Shown: positions 22,980 to 33,735 of the stretch, in pieces
Layout of the letters: each line of letters starts with the position of its first letter
Numbering within the stretch: position 1 is the stretch's first letter
Source: Selenia dentaria
Taxonomy: Eukaryota > Arthropoda > Insecta > Lepidoptera > Geometridae
Direction of reading: 5' to 3'
Assembly (NCBI GenBank): GCA_917880725.1
Contig: OU862886.1
Span: 12,368,501-12,432,500, forward strand
DNA: 64,000 nucleotides
Made by a program: the position numbers and the translations under genes
The notes under the pieces: generated by a model
What the model saw: the letters and a program-made list of their open reading frames with translations, nothing else
Database searches by the model: none
Told to the model about the DNA's origin: nothing

Positions 22980-23330
22980 TTTTGGTGGTAGTGCCACGTT
23001 GTAGGTACCCTACGGGTTGCAGCTGAATGGGCCGGCACGACCGGGAAAGTACCACACTCCCACATAACACCGACATGAAGTAATACATATAGCTTACTAA
23101 TGCGTTTCAGTCGACCTGTGGGAGGTTCCGGAGGCCCGATCCCCCCTCTCTTTCTCTCTCCTTCTGCCATTCCTTCCCCCTCCACCCCTTCTTTTCCTTA
23201 TTTCTTTTAGAGGTCGGCAGCGCGTTGACAACGTCCTTGGTATTGCAAACGTCTATAGTAGGCGACGGTGACCACTTTCCATGAAATGGGCCGCCTGTCT
23301 GTCTGCCTACTTTGAGCAATAAAAAATTAC
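22980..23330 (+). repeat. Dispersed repeat family B, copy 3
   Basis: All the family blocks are present: 'ttggtggtagtgccacg', 'gggccggcacgaccgggaaa', 'gggaggttccggaggcccga', a long pyrimidine tract (about 23136-23208) ending in TTTTAG, 'taggcgacggtgaccacttt' and an 'aataaaaaat' end. It is longer than copy 1 because of the extended pyrimidine tract. The minus frame 22898-23185 is repeat-derived. Confidence 0.8.
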
Positions 23331-24072
23331 ATATGGAACGCTACTTCTGGGGTTTGAGTAAGTTAACGCTACACTTTAAGCTTTACCCAGAAGAAACGTT
23401 CAATTACAAGCAAGAGTCGAATAATCACAGAACTCTTGAACTATCAAACCTTATATAATATTACCATTAAAGCATACGTATCTACCCTCTTACTGTAACC
23501 CAAGTTTACAAACTATCCCATAAATATCACACATTTACCATCACTAAATGCTGGCGTTGTCGCCTAACCAAAGGATTATCGGCTAGTGCCGTACTTTTTA
23601 TTGGCCACATAACTCAAGGATTGCGGCTATATAGAACGTAACCCGTCGTTATTAGGCTCAGATAAGGCGAGTATCAGCTGGCCAAAGTAGAATTATTGTG
23701 ATTATAGACGCAATATTGCTTTAAGCTGTCGTACTGCTATAAACTATTGTTATTACTCGTATAAGAAACAACCTTTGATCATTTCTATTCTTTACTCAGT
23801 AGCAAAACTTAATACGTGATAAGTATCTCGGATATATTAAGACTGATAGAGATTTAGAAATATATAGGTACTTATAAATCTTCCCTAGTTTCTATATTAT
23901 AAAGTGAATCAGTAAGTATATACAAGTACTCCTTATAAAGGACAAAATCTAATAAAATGCTGCCAATTATTATAAAGTTTTATTAGGATATCTGATATAG
24001 TTTGACATGAATGCAAATAGCTATGAATGCATCTTCTTGTGCCATTTAAACTTATTATAAATACTTACATGT
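23331..24072. other. Non-coding, nothing recognised
   Basis: No gene or repeat recognised. Confidence 0.5.
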
Positions 24073-24434
24073 TAGTGGAAGCGCTCGTAGCGGAGCTCGA
24101 CTTGGCGATCTTAACCGATCAACAAGTTAAGCAACACTTGCTGCGGTCAGGACTTGGATGGGTGACCGCTAGTAGCATTATTCAACTGAGCGCTTCCCTG
24201 CTTCGGAGGGCACGTTAAGAGGTCGGTCTCGGTTGTTTGCCTAAGGACAACAATCGTTAGACTATGTCGAAGGCCTTCGGGCGGCTTGAAAACTTCGATA
24301 TGGATTGGCCACTAACTTATCCACCAATCCGCACTGGGCCCGCGTGGTGGATTATGGCCCAACTCTTGTCTCTGAAAGGAAGACTCGAGTCCCAGCAGTG
24401 GGAACAAAATGAGCTGATTATGATTATGATGATT
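24073..24434 (+). mobile_element. 5S-rRNA-derived SINE, copy 2 (most complete)
   Basis: Head 'ggaagcgctcgtagcggagc' and 'gatcttaaccgatcaacaag', then 'gttaagcaac' (box-A position) and 'ggtcaggacttggatgggtg' with accgc (24144-24168, box-C position). The body has 'cgaaggccttcgggcggc' and 'gcccgcgtggtggattatgg'. The 3' end 'gtcccagcagtgggaac' is followed by 'gagctgattatgattatgat' and matches the RTE 3' end in order (CAGCAGTGG, GCTGA, ATG repeats). This supports mobilisation by RTE machinery. Confidence 0.92.
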
Positions 24435-24802
24435 TATGACATGTTAGTGTGTGCTTTAGTAAGTACTTAATTGATCAATTAGGTATCATTGTTCATTACA
24501 TTACATCATTACAACATACGGAATTCCTAATTGTTATACGGAATATGGGGTTTACTATTTCCGGATGCATGCGTATTAATATAATACATAATTAAATTTT
24601 ATTCTCGATAATTCCAACAAGTACTTCCCTAAGAAATGTGCGTACATCTGACATCTGTCTTATTACATTTTTCATGAAATTTTATGTAATCAAATAGCAT
24701 CGAAGTAAATAACTCGTATAATGTTAATAAAATGTAAAAAATGTAAAAAGGAAATATTCGTATATAGGTAGAAAACTCTTTATAAATAACATATAAATAA
24801 AA
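24435..24802. other. Non-coding spacer
   Basis: Nothing recognised. Confidence 0.5.
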
Positions 24803-25268
24803 ACCGACCAAGTGCGAGTCGGACTCGAGCACGAAGGGTTCTGTATATACCATTATCTATAATGAATGTTACAAGCGTCTACATGTGCCGCTATCAATAT
24901 GGAGCAGATACGAGCTAAAATCATGTTTGTTGTATGGGAGCCCCCTTAAACATCTGTTTTAATCTGTTTTTTTAGTATATGCTGTAACGGCAACAGAAAT
25001 ACATTATCTGTGAAAATTTCAACTGTCTAACTATCACGGTTACATACAGACAAACAGACGGATGGACAGCGGAGTCTTAAGGCACGTCCCAATAATCTAT
25101 CTATCCACGGTTTACCTTACTACCGATAGCAATTTGACATAACGTCCATACAAATAGTGTCAAATATCTATCTCTAGTAAGGTAAACCGGCGATAGATAG
25201 ATTATTGGGACCGGCCGTAAGTAATAGGTCCAGTTTTTCCCTTTGGGTACGGAACTCTCTTACATATG
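24803..25268 (+). repeat. Lepidopteran dispersed repeat 'accgaccaagtgcgagtcgg', with a nested MITE
   Basis: Begins 'aaaccgaccaagtgcgagtc', 'cgaagggttctg', then 'tatgggagcccccttaaac', 'gaaaatttcaactgtctaac', 'gatggacagcggagtctta' and after the insert 'gtaataggtcc...tttgggtacggaactct'. This order is a very common lepidopteran interspersed repeat. It is complete here apart from the 137-bp insertion at 25081-25217. Confidence 0.85.
25081..25217. mobile_element. Nested 137-bp fold-back MITE
   Basis: Perfect 20-bp inverted repeats 'gtcccaataatctatctatc' (25086-25105) and its complement (25192-25211), plus a second perfect 13-bp inner pair (25109-25121 and 25176-25188). 'taa' flanks both sides (25078-25080 and 25218-25220), consistent with a short target duplication in the host repeat. 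Confidence 0.88.
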
Positions 25269-25295
25269 AAGGGCGGTCTTATTGCTTAAACATAT

Positions 25296-25537
25296 TTTTC
25301 TACCGACTTCCAAAAAGGAGGAGGTACTCAATTCACCTGTTTTTTTAAATGTTTGTTACCTCATCACTTTGGACTGGGTGAACCGATTCTCAAGACTCTT
25401 TTATTTTTATTTGAAAGGTGGTGCTTCCCTTGTGGTCCCATTTATATTTCATCAAATTCGGTCCAGTAGTTTTGAGTTACACTCTAATGACTGAATAGAA
25501 TGGAAGTCAGTATTACATTTTTCAAATTGTACTTATT
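25296..25537 (+). mobile_element. MITE family M1, copy 1
   Basis: 'tttctaccgacttccaaaaa' with 'ggaggaggtactcaatt', interior 'gtgaaccgattctcaagact' and 'gtggtcccatttatatttca', end 'aatggaagtcagta' followed by 'ttcaaattgtactt'. Subterminal inverted repeats 'taccgacttcca' (25301-25312) and 'tggaagtcagta' (25501-25512). Same family at 28675, 30096, 44687 and, decayed, 15035. The conserved flanking piece suggests the element is about 240 bp. Confidence 0.85.
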
Positions 25538-26195
25538 AAAGAGAAAATAAAATAATAACGGGAGAATATTATTTATTAGACCATGTTCAGGATAATAAAC
25601 GTATATACTCGTTCGATAATTTATTAAATTTGAACCAGTAACAAACTATAAAACTCAACATCCTTTAATACTATCATCTGGAATAGTTACGTTTAAAGTT
25701 CAAAGAGCATTGTTCAAAGAGTAATTATACTTTTAGTGGGAGAAGAGCCCATCTCTACCTAATGTTGACGTTTATTAATTCTAAATTTACCGTTAGAGAC
25801 AGCTTCGGCGTCTAAGGTTTACTGGCTATCTCATTTTACAACCATTCAGTTTCGCCAGGGAGCGGACGAATTACCCACGCTTCGTTTTGAGCATAGCATT
25901 GGATAATTTGGATATTGTACTTTTTCATGCTTTATAGGCTAGCGTTTAAAAACCATTTCACCTCAGATCAAGTGAAGAAGTGTCAAAGGTATTGAAGGAA
26001 TCCTTAGATGTTCGCTCTTGGTTTTAGGTTGACAGCGACTCAGGCAAGGAGTATATGTGAATTCCTGGTATATGTGAAAAAAAAGTTTATTATGTCAGTA
26101 AGCCCATGATAAGCCGCTTATATAATTTAAAAGTAATCGCTAATATGAAACGCACATAATTTAGTCTGTTTCTTTCAGAGCCGCCTCTATATATT
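25538..26195. other. Non-coding, nothing recognised
   Basis: No gene or repeat recognised. Confidence 0.5.
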
Positions 26196-26365
26196 CTATA
26201 CTAGCTGCGTCCGTGGTTACAGCACGGATTTTCTTGTCGGAAAACAAAGATTTTATATGCAAACTCTGTTTCTTTTCTGTCAGTGAAAATTCCGTCAAAA
26301 TCGGTCCAACTGTTCTGAAGATTATTGCGAACACATACACAGACAGACATATAAAATTGTATCAC
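26196..26365 (+). repeat. Dispersed repeat 'actagctgcgtccgtggtta' type
   Basis: 'actagctgcgtccgtggtta', 'agtgaaaattccgtcaaaat', 'ggtccaactgttctgaagat', 'acatacacagacagacatat'. The order of phrases matches a common lepidopteran interspersed repeat. The overlapping frame is incidental. Confidence 0.55.
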
Positions 26366-26515
26366 TTTTTTTGTTGTAATTACCGTAGACACGTTTATAA
26401 TGTTTATAATGACAAAATGATAATTTTGACATTAGAACAGACACTTCTATATTATTTACTTGTATATATTATAGCGAATTTAAATAGTATACCATACTAC
26501 TATATGTGTAAAGTA

Positions 26516-26618
26516 TCAGCCAAATATGTTCCCTCTGCTGGGACTCGAGAATTCCTTTCAGAGGGAGGAGTATGGGCCGTATTCCACTACGCGTGCCCAA
26601 TGAGGCTTGGTGGATAGG
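26516..26618 (-). mobile_element. 5S-derived SINE, 3' body fragment
   Basis: On minus it reads 'tatccaccaagcctcattgg', 'gcgtagtggaatacggccc', 'ggaattctcgagtcccagca' and 'gagggaac'. This follows 24320-24410 of copy 2 block by block. The 5S head is missing (5' truncation). Confidence 0.75.
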
Positions 26619-26643
26619 TATCTAAGTATAAATATCCTATAGT

Positions 26644-26682
26644 AAAGTGTAAAATGACTATAGTATAGTCATTTTACACTTT
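26644..26682. repeat. Perfect 18-bp-arm palindrome, 3-nt loop
   Basis: 'aaagtgtaaaatgactat' at 26644-26661 pairs exactly with 26665-26682. Confidence 0.9.
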
Positions 26683-26844
26683 CGGGGCTGCTAGCGCATC
26701 AAATTAGTATTTAATAATTAACGCCCATAATAATGTCATTCAGTCATGTATTCTTAAATCACCTTTAGGAAATACCATTTTATGCTTTGGACCTATGAGT
26801 TGTATGTATATTATAATAATAACAATTACTATTAAATAATACTT

Positions 26845-27029
26845 GCGACTGCCCGCGACTTCATTCGCGTAGTAGGCTTGGCCTTTGGTCTCGCCATAAC
26901 CTCCCGTTTTCTTGGTGTTTCTTTCATAAAAACCTTCTCCTGACAACAAAAAAAGAGTTGGCGAGATCGTTCCATTGATCTCAAGTTATAGCGTGACCAG
27001 GAGAAATAGGCGTAAGATTTTATATAAAT
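26845..27029 (+). repeat. Dispersed repeat family A, copy 3
   Basis: 'gcgactgcccgcgacttcat', 'cgccataacctcccgttttc', 'ttctcctgacaacaaaaaaa', 'gagttggcgagatcgttcca', 'ttatagcgtgaccaggagaa'. This is the best-preserved copy and gives the normal block order. Confidence 0.75.
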
Positions 27030-28674
27030 AAATTTTGTAAATGGTCTTTGAAATATTACAGATGTACTTGCGTTTAAATATTATTTGAAACTTAACTATA
27101 ATAACAAAACTTAGTCGACATTATAATTTAGTTTGACGTTTTTTGATCTCAATTGTTCCTTCGTAAATATCTATTATTTATTCCAACCCAGAATGGTACC
27201 CGAATAATAGCATGATTTGATTTCCGTCCATATTGGTTAACTTATCGAATAATTAGTGAAGTTCAAAGGCGGCTGGCCGTACTGAGGTTTCTAAGTCAAT
27301 TATATTCGAGAACAATACAGATTGATGAGTCTGCTATACAATAGATACTTTTTAAAAAGAGTGAAATATTTTTTTCCATACACACTGCATAATTTTTTAA
27401 ATTCTATATGTTCACTTTACGAATGTGTTTTAGTTGAAATGGGTGAGCATTACTGTTGTACAGTATATATACCACTTTAGAAATAAAATTACTTTTCAAA
27501 CTGCTACGTCACGAATTGACAAGCCAAGTACAGTGCCACGTACAACTCATGGAACTGCAGATGTCATGGGCAGGCATGACGCTACCAACGACCAACCACA
27601 TATGCCAACAACTTATATGCTTTATCACTTACTAATTAGTATTAAATAACGCATTATGTCTACTTAAAAAGTGTTAGTACTAAAGTTACCATAATATATA
27701 TTATGTCGCACAAAAGCGGCCTATAAATTTAATGATAATAAGTCAGAAACTGCATAAATATGTTAAGCAAGTGTATAACTACATTTACCACATGAAATGA
27801 CACTACTCTACTCAGTCGTTGCTTAGTTTTGGTTTGGTTTTGATGCTTAGGTATTATATAATATTTACATTTAGATAGTATTGTATTGATAAAAATATTT
27901 TTGGGATTATAATATGTTATAGAATAACTTACCCTTTTCTATTACAAACCACTCTTGTTATTATTTTACACGAATAGAACATAATTATCATCTAATTACA
28001 CGTTGTCGATAGCATGATAGACAATATAAAGTATTTCGGTTTCGTCCAGAAGCCTTCATAATCATATCGAGTCTATCGCAATACTAACGAAACGAGTGAG
28101 CTCACATTAATCCTGTTATTAGGAAGTTAGTATTAGGAAGTACCAAAATATAATATTTACACGTATTTTTTTACTGTCCATTTTTATTAAGGGACTTTTA
28201 GTCGTTCATAAGAGTATTTCTGTCCACTCATACATCTACTTGGAATTTTTTATCTTGTTTAGTGATATTTAATACTAATTGCAATAGCCACCAACCTTCA
28301 TCAGACGTTGGCGCAATAAAGAAAGATTTTATATCGTATTTATAGTACAATATCTTTTGACAAGACTTTAAAAATACATAGACTGATACTCATTGCAAAC
28401 TACCAGCTGCATCTGACATGAACTGAGCACTAAGTTCATATTTACTATTCAGTAGCTAACATTAGTAGAGTCACTAACGAAATCGCTCCGAACGCGATTG
28501 TTAATGAAGTAGTAGTCTGCCCTGACGTCGAAAATTATATATTTCATGCCATAACTGTGAAATATAGACATAGTTTTGAATACTATATTTCAAGCTGCAT
28601 TTACGACTAGTGATATGTTTATTAAAACTGTTTCACTACTTCAGAACATCCAGATAATGATCTTCCCAAAATAT
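27030..28674. other. Non-coding, nothing recognised
   Basis: A 71-codon frame (27434-27649) has no recognisable motif or repeat identity and is not called. Confidence 0.5.
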
Positions 28675-28911
28675 TACAAGTACAATTTGAAAAAGTTAGT
28701 ACCGACTTCCATTCTATTCAGTTATTGGATTGTATCTCAAAAACTACTGTACCGAATTTGATGAAATTTGAATGGGACCACACGGGAAGCACCAGCTTTC
28801 AAACAAAATATAATTTTGAGAATTGGTTCACCCTATCGAAAGTTATGAGGTAACAAACATAAAAAAATAGTCGAATTGAGTACCTCCTCCTTTTTGGAAG
28901 TCCGTAGAAAA
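28675..28911 (-). mobile_element. MITE family M1, copy 2
   Basis: Inverse orientation of copy 1: 'acaagtacaatttgaaaaa', 'taccgacttccattctattc' (28700 on), 'gaatttgatgaaatttgaat', 'acctcctcctttttggaagt' and 'ccgtag'. Inverted repeats at 28700-28711 and 28895-28906. Confidence 0.85.
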
Positions 28912-29399
28912 GAAATCTCCTTCAAATTTATGTTAACTTTCCGGTAAATGGTTTAACTCTTTTTTATTTCAACACAATGCGATTATGTATTTATTGTGAA
29001 TTTATCAATTTAAGAAGACATTTTATTGTACTCGTATGTTATCGAGTTCATTTTCAGTATATAATTTAAAGCAGTATGCAATATCGAAAATTAATCACGA
29101 GCCACTTTGCAGCGATCGCCAAAATTAATATTAAAATAAAATTCCTTCCCTTTTGCACAAGTAAAAAAAATTATTGGTCGGCAACGTATTTACCTTATGA
29201 CTACTAACTAAAAGATTTGAAATTAAATAACGTACAAAGAGCACTTAGACACTTTACTCAAGTGCCCAATTAAATCATATAATATTCATAATTTATGCAA
29301 CCCACATTCTCAGAATAGAACGTATACCTACAAAAACGATTTCTGTAGCATTTGTCATATGCTGCCAAAATTTCTAAGAAAAAACTATCATACGCAAAA
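28912..29399. other. AT-rich spacer
   Basis: Nothing recognised. Confidence 0.5.
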
Positions 29400-29975
29400 A
29401 GCTGGATTGGTTCAAGATTTCATCCCTAGAAAAACGACGGACATTACTAGATCTGACATTCTTGTATAAAATACTCACTAACAGTATTGATTACCCTATA
29501 GGTTACTGAATAGTTTTAGTTTTAGAGTGCCCCCTAGAGTCCCACGTTACACTACTAAACCCTCCATATCGCAAAACTGTTTATGGTCGTAATTTTCCGA
29601 TTCCTAGGCTATGCCGAGCCTTTAACGATTGCTGTGGTGCAGGATCTTTAGACATGTTTGCAATCAAACTTCATCAGTTGCGTGGGCATTTGCTCACAAC
29701 ACTTCCTAACTGAATTTCAAATTGTCACTATATATAATACTCACTGTCACTGCATACATATTTACTGCTAATAATGATAAGTTTGGTTATTCTCTCGATG
29801 TTTTTTCAATAGAAGCCGTGTGTACCTTTAATTGGGTGTGCATTTAACATGTATGAAAATACTGTAACTTAGTTATAAGTAGGTATTGTATGATAATTTA
29901 ATTGTAAGAAACAATGTAACACTTGTAGGTATGCCTAAATAAAAAAATAAAGATAAATTAATAAAAAATATTTAT
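29400..29975 (+). mobile_element. LINE 3' end: reverse transcriptase C-terminus plus 3' UTR
   Basis: Plus-strand codons read LLDLTFLYKILTNSIDYP, then in a shifted frame NSFSFRVPPRVPRYTT, then back to the first frame PPYRKTVYGRNFPIPRLCRA, FNDCC and DMFAIKLHQLR. The L--L-FLYK--N, F-VPR and R--N--P-PRL patterns are usual for the C-terminal region of jockey/R1-type LINEs. A non-coding 3' part follows, ending in an A/AATAAA-rich tail at about 29935-29975. At least two frameshifts and one stop make it a pseudogene. Confidence 0.75.
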
Positions 29976-30095
29976 ATAAATTATTAAATATTGTATTCAC
30001 TGCTACCAAATTTTTGGTATAATTTAAGGTATTAATATACATATTTTTAGGTATATATTAATTAATAACCCATTCGACATTTTAAAACACTCATG

Positions 30096-30342
30096 TTTTC
30101 TACCGACTTTTACAAAGGAGGAGGTACTTAATTCAACTGTATTTTTTTTAATGCTTTTTACCTCATAACTTTCGGTAGTGTGAACCGATACTCAAAATTA
30201 TTTTTTTTGTTTGAAAGACGGTGCTTCCGGTGTGTCGCATTTAAATTTGATCAACTTCGGTCTAGGAGTTTTGAGTAACACTCCAATAACTCCAATAAAT
30301 ATAAAGGAAGTCGGTATTAATTAATTCAAATTGTACTTGTAA
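30096..30342 (+). mobile_element. MITE family M1, copy 3
   Basis: 'tttctaccgacttttacaaa', 'ggaggaggtacttaattcaa', 'tgcttccggtgtgtcgcat', 'aaggaagtcggta' and 'ttcaaattgtacttgta'. Inverted repeats at 30101-30112 and 30305-30316. Confidence 0.85.
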
Positions 30343-30967
30343 CATATACCATTCATTGCAATTTATTTATTATCTGACATCTACATTTAATAAGAGTTGT
30401 ACTAAACTGACTTGTATATAACAATTTGTGTAGTAATTTTGAATTCTATTATACTCCGAAAGGTATGGAGGTAGATTATAACATAATATACTCACTAAGT
30501 AAATGTACGCATAATATCAATCCAAATTAATATGTTTTGTCATTTTCGCTTTGAATCCGTATGCAACGTCAGAACGTCTTTAAATAAAGGATCAACGCTG
30601 ATGAGCATTTCAAACAACAGTCTGTGTCAGACATGAACCGAGTTCTACTTATTTATGATTCAGTAGCCAACATTAAGCACAACCACTGATTAAAACGCCT
30701 GAAGCGCCGTTTCAGCGTTAAGCGGGCAATTATGAAATAGTGTGGATAGCCCCGCCCTGCCTGCGACTAAGTGCGGTATCCGATGCAGCGACCGGGCAAA
30801 CTGTGATGCACAAGGCGTTCTGAAATAATGCAGCTGGATGCGACAATCTTTATGTGGCTTAATATTAGATATATATAGTAAGTCACATTCTGTATTATCC
30901 AATACAGTAGTGCCTGCACAAGCTTTACTTTTTTATTAGTGGACTCGTGATACGTTTCTACATTTGC
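30343..30967. other. Non-coding spacer
   Basis: A small GC-richer patch (30700-30800) with overlapping minus frames. Nothing recognised. Confidence 0.45.
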
Positions 30968-31100
30968 CATTACTCATTTTATTTGGGTATATAGATAGAT
31001 AGATAGATAACACTTTATTGAGACACCATACCAATGGACGGACTTCAGGATCACTCAGAGCGATCTCTACCACACAACCCATAGTTACGTCAAGTTTTTT
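30968..31100 (-). repeat. LINE 3'-UTR end with (GATA)n tail
   Basis: On minus: 'gggttgtgtggtagagatcg', 'ctctgagtgatcctgaagtc', 'ggtatggtgtctcaataaag', 'tgttatctatctatctatct'. The GGTTGT.TGGTAGAGATCGCT and CAATAAAGTGTT phrases are usual at 3' ends of lepidopteran LINEs. The tail is a TATC microsatellite (30977-31009 on plus). Confidence 0.7.
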
Positions 31101-31644
31101 TTTTAATAATAAGAGTCAAATTACAGTCACGTAAATATGTATGTTATTAATGCACAGTCCTGCCGTCAAGTTCTAGTGAAGCTGTGGATACATTACTATA
31201 TTTTTCTATGGCTATTGTGGTAAACGCAAAACGACGTTTTATGTTTTACACATTGTTTACACTCGTCCACTATTACACGTCAAAACTCAAAGAAATACAA
31301 ATCTAGTAAAATTAAACAATTAAAATAATTGTTGGAGATTTTGCTGCCATTTACACAACCTTTACATCTCAACCTCAAAGAAGAGACGATCATGCCTATA
31401 TTTCTTAACCAGTTGCATTCTCCTCTCAGCTTCGCCCATGGCAAACATACATAACATTTATGTATCGTTTCATGTAGGTCCTTATTTGTTATAATGCAAT
31501 GTACTTAAAATTTAGCGTGCTTGCTTTAACGTCCTCAGATTTGTGACTGTGCATTTGCTAAATAATAAAACATGTGCTATCTAATTATATACCTTAATAT
31601 CCGTAATGAGTAGAGAGTAAAAGTAAAGTTACCTAAAGAGAGAA
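31101..31644. other. Non-coding spacer
   Basis: May include more of the LINE 3' UTR at its left edge. Nothing else recognised. Confidence 0.4.
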
Positions 31645-32184
31645 CTGACATGTCAGTACTTCATAATTCGTAAGACTATCCATAATCCGTAACACTACCC
31701 GTAATAACATCCGTAAAAACAAACTGGAAACAAAAGTATGCTTTTCGGCTGGTTGTGTGTTTGGTCTTCTTACACTGAGTAAATAAGTTAAATAGTTTTA
31801 AATGATTTTGATGAAAATGGACACACAGCCGAGTGCCCGTGAGTTTTAGCCCGTAAATATACATTGAAAAACATCCTGCGAATTGGTATTATGGTGGAGC
31901 CCCGGAACTACTCTACAAAGTTAAAAAAATAATATAATATTCTTATCCAGACTTCCAACATTACATCTGCGTTCATCACATCACGTGGAATTAGACAACT
32001 ACACACACGCTTGGCATTCACCAGCCCAAAGTGAATAAACCCGTATGTAAACGTTTCGGTGCGCTCGCTTTGCTGTCAGTTGTTTCGTCATGCATTAACT
32101 TAATTAAGTAGCTATCTAAACAATTTATTAATTTTTTAATCATCACAGTTAACGCGCGTAATGATTTTGCGGTCTATGTTAAAC

Positions 32185-32289
32185 ATGGTCTATCTTAGTA
32201 AATTCCGTAACATCCGTAAATAGTAACACTTACTGTATACTTAAGTGTTCCTATTGACGGATGTTACGGAATTTAATATAATAGACCAT
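32185..32289. repeat. Inverted repeat within tandem unit 1
   Basis: The left arm 32185-32233 ('atggtctatcttagtaaatt...') pairs imperfectly with 32241-32289 ('...aatttaatataatagaccat'). Unit 2 (32847-32900) has only the left arm, so the right arm is specific to unit 1. Confidence 0.85.
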
Positions 32290-33536
32290 ATTCACCGTGT
32301 GACCAAGTATCATATAATCTGTAAGATTATCCGTAATGTGTAACACTATCTGGAATGACATCCAGAAAAACACTAATGTGAATGCGATAGAGTGTTTTTG
32401 GCTGGTCTTGTGTTTCTTCTACGCTATAACTACCAAACTGATTTTGATAAACTGAGCATAAATATGGCTTGTAGCCCGGAAAAGCACCTACATATGATAG
32501 CTTTTATTTCGGAAAAACTCATGTGAGGTAGACACTATGGCAGAGTCATAGTGTCTCTCCTCCTGTTCTCTCACCCCTTTGCAAAAGAATAAAATATGAT
32601 ATTCTTATCCAGCCATCCAACATTACATCTGCGTTCATCACATCACGTGGAATTAGACAACTACACATACGCTTGGCATTCAGCAGCCCAAAGTGAATAA
32701 ACCTGTATGTAAACGTTTCGGTGCGCTCGCTTTGCTGTCAGTTGTTTCGTCATGCATTACCTTAATTAAGTAGCTATCTAAACAATCTATTTATTTTTTA
32801 TTCATCACAGTTAACGCGCGTAATGATTTTGCGGTCTATGTTAAACATGGTCTATCATATTAAATTCCGTAACATCCGTAAATAGAAACACTTTCTGTAT
32901 ACTTCATAATCCGAAAAAAAATCCGTAATTTCGAAACACTATCCGGAATGACATGCATAAAAACAATAATGTGAATGCGATAGTGTGTTTTTGGCTGGTC
33001 TTGATTTTCTTCTACGCTAAAACTACCAAACTGATTTTGATAAACTGAGCACAAATATGGCTTATGGCCCGGAAAAATACCTACAGATACTTTTAATCTC
33101 GGTAAAACTCATGTGAGGTAGTCACTTATGATAGATTCATAGTGACTCTCTTCCTGTTCTCTCACTCCTTTGCAAAAGACATGACATTTGCATCCAACAT
33201 TACATCTGCGTTCATCACATCACGTGAAATTAGACAACTAAACGCACGCTTGGCATTCACCAGCCCAAAGTGAATAAACGCGTATGTAAACGTTTCTGTG
33301 CGCTCGCTTTGCTGTCAGTAGTGTCAGTTGTTTCATCATGCATTACCCTAATTAAGTAGATATCTAAACTGATTACAAATATGGCTTGTAGCTCGGAAAA
33401 TCACCTACTAAGGATACTTTTAAACTCGGAAAAATTCTTGTGAGTTATTCGCTATGGCGGAGATATAGTGTATCTTTTCTTATTCTCTCACTCCTGTTCA
33501 AAAGAAAAAAAATAATGATATTCCCATCCAGTCCAT

Positions 33537-33580
33537 TATGAACGTAGATGTAATGTTGGATAAATTACATCTGCGTTCAT
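33537..33580. repeat. Hairpin at the start of tandem unit 4
   Basis: 'atgaacgtagatgtaat' (33537-33553) pairs with 'attacatctgcgttcat' (33564-33580) with one mismatch. The left arm is an inverted duplicate of the unit's own anchor sequence. Confidence 0.85.
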
Positions 33581-33735
33581 CACATCACGTGGAATTATAC
33601 AACTACACACACGCTTGGCATTCACCAGCCCAAAGTGAATAAACGCGTATGTAAACGTTTCGGTGCGCTCGCTTTGCTGCCAGTTGTTTCGTCATGCATT
33701 AACTTAATTAAGTAGATATCAAAACCATCCATTTG

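Larger units (their letters stand above)
31645..33735. repeat. Complex tandem array, four units of decreasing length
   Basis: A block beginning 'cattacatctgcgttcatca' and continuing 'cacgcttggcattca.cagcc', 'gtaaacgtttcggtgcgctc' and 'gctttgctgtcagttgtttc' starts at 31959, 32621, 33198 and about 33563, so unit lengths are about 662, 577 and 365 bp. The rest of each unit includes 'tggcttgtagcccggaaaa', 'actcatgtgaggtag' and repeated 'atccgtaa' phrases. Units 3 and 4 lack the AACGCGCGTAATG to CCGTAACATCC part. No conserved reading frame spans the units. The unit matches no element I can name. Confidence 0.9.

Noticed and set aside
24144..24168. Functional 5S rRNA gene
   Set aside because: Only the internal-promoter half resembles 5S. 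The sequence continues into a SINE body with a LINE-like tail and occurs in several diverged copies.
31645..33735. Possible CRISPR-like or rDNA array
   Set aside because: Units are hundreds of bases long, irregular and eukaryotic in context, with no short regular repeat-spacer pattern and no rRNA sequence.
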